Under the pieces are notes generated by a model. It searched no databases and was not told the origin of the DNA. It saw nothing but the letters and a program-made list of their open reading frames with translations. Below are positions 5,518 to 6,485 of a stretch of 6,485 nt of DNA, piece by piece. Each line of letters begins with the position of its first letter. Position 1 is the first letter of the stretch. The position numbers and the translations under genes are program-made. Source of the DNA: UBA10649 sp964391765 (GTDB taxonomy: Bacteria; Actinomycetota; Actinomycetes; S36-B12). The stretch covers positions 1 through 6,485 of the forward strand of contig CAYMNG010000129.1 of NCBI GenBank assembly GCA_964391765.1. Reading direction: 5' to 3'.

Positions 5518-6009
5518 TCAGCGGTAGTTCTCGAACTGGGTCGCGAAGTCCAGGTCGGCGCCGCGGACGAGCGCCTGCACGGCCTGCAGGTCGTCGCGAC
5601 TCTTGCTCGTCACGCGCAACTCGTCGCCCATGACCTGCGTCTTCACGCTCTTGGGGCCCTCGTCGCGGATCAGCTTGGCCACCTTCTTCGCCTGCTCCGA
5701 ACTCAGACCGGCGGTGAACGTCCCGCCGATCTTGTACGTCTTGCCGGACGCGCGCGGGTCCTCGGCCGTGAACGACTTCAGGCTCAGCCCGCGCTTGACG
5801 ATCTTCTCGCGGAACACCTCCAGGGCCGCCTTGGCCCGCTCCTCGGTGCCGGAGGTGATCTCGACGGCGAGGTCGGCCTTCCACTCGATCGTCGTGCCGG
5901 TGTTCTTGAAGTCGAAGCGCTGCGCGAGTTCCTTGGCCGCCTGGTTGAGGGCGTTGTCGGCCTCCTGTCGGTCGACCTTGGACACGATGTCGAAACTGCT
6001 GTCGGCCAC
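5518..6009 (-). CDS. yajQ: YajQ family nucleotide-binding protein (DUF520)
   Basis: A 163-aa cytoplasmic protein of the YajQ/UPF0234 family, the usual length. It starts with the family hallmark VADSSFDIVSKVDRQE, followed by NALNQAAKELAQRFDFKNTG, and ends near SKSRDDLQAVQALVRG and DFATQFENYR. The fold in known members is two ferredoxin/RNP-like subdomains. Members bind nucleotides or tRNA in vitro (E. coli YajQ), and a Xanthomonas member was reported as a cyclic-di-GMP effector. The GTG at 6009 is chosen because AGGAGG lies 4 nt upstream and because translation then begins exactly at the conserved ADSSFD. The GTG at 6036 would bury this Shine-Dalgarno in the gene. The stop is 2 nt before the disA start, so the two are almost certainly co-transcribed. 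A role connected with c-di-AMP is suggested by context only. Confidence 0.96.
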   Translation of the reverse strand: MADSSFDIVSKVDRQEADNALNQAAKELAQRFDFKNTGTTIEWKADLAVEITSGTEERAKAALEVFREKIVKRGLSLKSFTAEDPRASGKTYKIGGTFTAGLSSEQAKKVAKLIRDEGPKSVKTQVMGDELRVTSKSRDDLQAVQALVRGADLDFATQFENYR

Positions 6010-6013
6010 TGTT

Positions 6014-6019
6014 CCTCCT
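6014..6019 (-). promoter_or_regulatory. Ribosome binding site of yajQ
   Basis: AGGAGG on the minus strand is a full-consensus Shine-Dalgarno, 4 nt before GTG 6009. It decides the start of yajQ. Confidence 0.8.
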
Positions 6020-6068
6020 GGCACCAACGTGGTCACGGGACTGTTCCGCGCGGCGGCGGTACCCGCTC

Positions 6069-6077
6069 ATTGTGCCA
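6069..6077 (-). promoter_or_regulatory. Candidate extended -10 promoter for yajQ-disA
   Basis: On the minus strand TGG directly precedes CACAAT, an extended -10 arrangement (TGn plus a -10 close to consensus). Transcription would start near 6062, giving a leader of about 53 nt that includes the AGGAGG. No good -35 is seen 16-18 nt upstream, which is typical for extended -10 promoters. Confidence 0.45.
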
Positions 6078-6089
6078 GCGCGACGCGTG

Positions 6090-6095
6090 TATCCT
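6090..6095 (+). promoter_or_regulatory. Possible -10 box for tRNA-Tyr
   Basis: TATCCT is a fair -10 (TAnnnT), but the nearest -35-like sequence (TTGTGC, 6070-6075) is only 14 nt upstream. If used, the primary transcript would have a leader of about 100 nt containing the three 16-bp repeats, removed during tRNA 5' processing. This is the best plus-strand candidate in the region, but uncertain. Confidence 0.3.
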
Positions 6096-6138
6096 TCCTG
6101 CTGCGTTGTCCGCCTCGTGCTCGACCGGCGAGGATGAC

Positions 6139-6186
6139 GACGTGGCACGAGCAAGACGTGGCACGAGCAAGACGTGGCACGAGCAC
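6139..6186. repeat. Three tandem 16-bp repeats upstream of tRNA-Tyr
   Basis: The unit gacgtggcacgagcaa occurs at 6139-6154 and 6155-6170 (identical) and at 6171-6186 (last base c). Each unit contains a small inverted repeat CGTG-G-CACG. The array ends 18 bp before tRNA-Tyr and lies in the divergent region with yajQ. It could be an array of protein-binding sites or simply a recent slippage product. No open frame of known type uses it. Confidence 0.85.
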
Positions 6187-6204
6187 GACCAGCAGGGCGA
6201 TCGA

Positions 6205-6286
6205 GGCGGGTTGCCCGAGCGGCCAATGGGAGCGGACTGTAAATCCGTCGGCTTTGCCTTCCCAGGTTCGAATCCTGGACCCGCCA
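6205..6286 (+). tRNA. tRNA-Tyr (anticodon GTA)
   Basis: The cloverleaf is complete: acceptor GGCGGGT (6205-6211) pairs with ACCCGCC (6279-6285); the anticodon stem GCGGA/TCCGT (6232-6236 / 6244-6248) encloses the loop CTGTAAA with GTA at 6239-6241; the T arm is CCAGG-TTCGAAT-CCTGG (6262-6278). The long variable arm with a GGC-TTT-GCC hairpin (6250-6258) makes it a class II tRNA, as expected for bacterial tRNA-Tyr. The discriminator is A6286. CCA is not encoded (CCG follows) and must be added enzymatically. It is charged by tyrosyl-tRNA synthetase and reads UAU/UAC. Confidence 0.97.
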
Positions 6287-6291
6287 CCGGT

Positions 6292-6320
6292 AGGGGCCCG
6301 ATCCGTCGGATCGGGCCCCT
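6292..6320 (+). terminator. Strong hairpin terminator after tRNA-Tyr
   Basis: A perfect 13-bp stem (AGGGGCCCGATCC pairing with GGATCGGGCCCCT) closes on a 3-nt loop GTC, starting 6 bases after the tRNA. There is no T tract, as is common for actinobacterial intrinsic terminators. A second, smaller hairpin CGCCC-GTC-GGGCG (6321-6333) follows without a gap and has the same loop. The separate promoter candidate for tRNA-Thr fits termination here. Confidence 0.75.
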
Positions 6321-6342
6321 CGCCCGTCGGGCGCGCCCTGAT

Positions 6343-6372
6343 TTCGCGGGGCGCGACCGGCTTGGGTACGCT
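6343..6372 (+). promoter_or_regulatory. Candidate promoter for tRNA-Thr
   Basis: TACGCT (6367-6372) is a TAnnnT -10 box; TTCGCG (6343-6348) lies 18 nt upstream at the -35 position. Transcription would begin near 6379, about 8 nt before the mature tRNA, a normal short tRNA leader. The 9-mer gatttcgcg at the -35 side also occurs in the helicase promoter candidate. Confidence 0.45.
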
Positions 6373-6386
6373 TGCGTGGCTCTTGC

Positions 6387-6458
6387 GCCCCTTTAGCTCA
6401 TTGGCAGAGCGCTCCCTTGGTAAGGGCGAGGTACCGGGTCCGATTCCCGGAAGGGGCT
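6387..6458 (+). tRNA. tRNA-Thr (anticodon GGT), with atypical bases
   Basis: Acceptor GCCCCTT (6387-6393) pairs with AAGGGGC (6451-6457); the D arm is GCTC-ATTGGCA-GAGC (6396-6410); the anticodon stem-loop is CTCCC-TTGGTAA-GGGCG with GGT at 6419-6421; the T arm is CCGGG-TCCGATT-CCCGG (6434-6450). The discriminator is T6458 and CCA is not encoded. Odd points: position 28 (T) faces 42 (C), a mismatch in the anticodon stem; the T loop has C at position 55 where T (pseudouridine) is nearly universal; and the 15/48 pair reads T/A if no D-loop base is missing. Overall identity as tRNA-Thr, read as ACU/ACC, is clear. Whether it is fully functional is less so. Confidence 0.93.
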
Positions 6459-6462
6459 CGGC

Positions 6463-6479
6463 GGGACGAGGTCTGTCCC
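6463..6479 (+). other. Small hairpin after tRNA-Thr
   Basis: GGGAC (6463-6467) pairs with GTCCC (6475-6479) around a 7-nt loop, just downstream of the tRNA and at the window edge. It could aid 3' processing or be a weak terminator. In many actinobacteria tRNA-Met and rpmG follow; the window stops too early to see this. Confidence 0.3.
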
Positions 6480-6485
6480 ACCGTG

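Noticed and set aside
4406..5527. Long plus-strand open frame (373 codons) opposite disA
   Set aside because: It is antisense to disA, whose catalytic residues are intact. The composition is low-complexity and there is no Shine-Dalgarno.
6010..6036. Longer yajQ from GTG 6036
   Set aside because: It would place the consensus AGGAGG inside the gene and add residues ahead of the conserved ADSSFD start.
6010..6110. A c-di-AMP (ydaO-type) riboswitch upstream of yajQ-disA
   Set aside because: The leader from the proposed start is only about 53 nt and shows none of the conserved helices or motifs of that riboswitch class.
6139..6186. CRISPR array
   Set aside because: The three 16-bp repeats are directly adjacent with no spacers, and no cas gene is present.
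5516..6226. Extension of the disA frame upstream to 6226 (a 600-aa protein)
   Set aside because: This part overlaps yajQ in another frame and has no DisA-like sequence. The GTG at 5515 gives the normal DisA length.
6205..6286. tRNA-Tyr as an integrated-element attachment site
   Set aside because: tRNA-Tyr genes do serve as integration sites in some actinobacteria, but there is no integrase, no repeated tRNA 3' end and no change in composition in the window.

Overview
This window is chromosomal DNA from a high-GC actinobacterium (Actinomycetota). Codon third positions are almost all G or C, GTG starts are common, at least one gene looks leaderless with a TAnnnT -10 box directly upstream, and the MutY, DisA and DEAD-box proteins are of actinobacterial type. 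The genus cannot be fixed from the sequence. Most of the window is ordinary housekeeping DNA. I see no phage, insertion sequence, CRISPR array, toxin-antitoxin pair or defence system.

Left part (1-1339, minus strand): a two-gene ABC-2 type exporter. The NatA-like ATPase (413-1339) overlaps the start of its permease by an ATGA, and the permease runs off the left edge. A 181-bp divergent region rich in palindromes (1340-1520) separates it from a plus-strand DEAD-box RNA helicase (1521-2825). The helicase 3' end overlaps the convergent mutY gene (2761-3636, minus; adenine glycosylase for 8-oxoG:A mispairs) by 65 bp.

Middle part: mutY is divergent from a short gene (3686-4354, plus) for a membrane-anchored, Cys-containing extracytoplasmic protein of unknown function. 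That gene converges on disA (4424-5515, minus), which encodes the DNA-scanning diadenylate cyclase that makes c-di-AMP. From memory, the order disA / anchored protein / mutY also occurs in mycobacteria. There radA precedes disA; here the partner is yajQ (5518-6009, minus), only 2 nt upstream of disA. YajQ-family proteins bind nucleotides, and at least one has been reported as a cyclic-di-GMP effector, so a yajQ-disA operon is the most interesting biological lead in the window.

Right part (6010-6485): a 195-bp divergent region holds a candidate yajQ promoter and three tandem 16-bp repeats, followed by tRNA-Tyr(GTA), a strong 13-bp hairpin, a candidate promoter, and tRNA-Thr(GGT) with several non-canonical bases. 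No gene-free stretch exceeds 300 bases.

Taken together, mutY (oxidative DNA damage) and disA (DNA-integrity checkpoint and second messenger) form a genome-maintenance neighbourhood. The helicase, tRNAs and ABC exporter have no obvious functional link to it. The less routine observations are the yajQ-disA pairing, a tandem repeat that duplicates the stop codon of the anchored-protein gene, the 16-bp repeats before tRNA-Tyr, and the odd tRNA-Thr.
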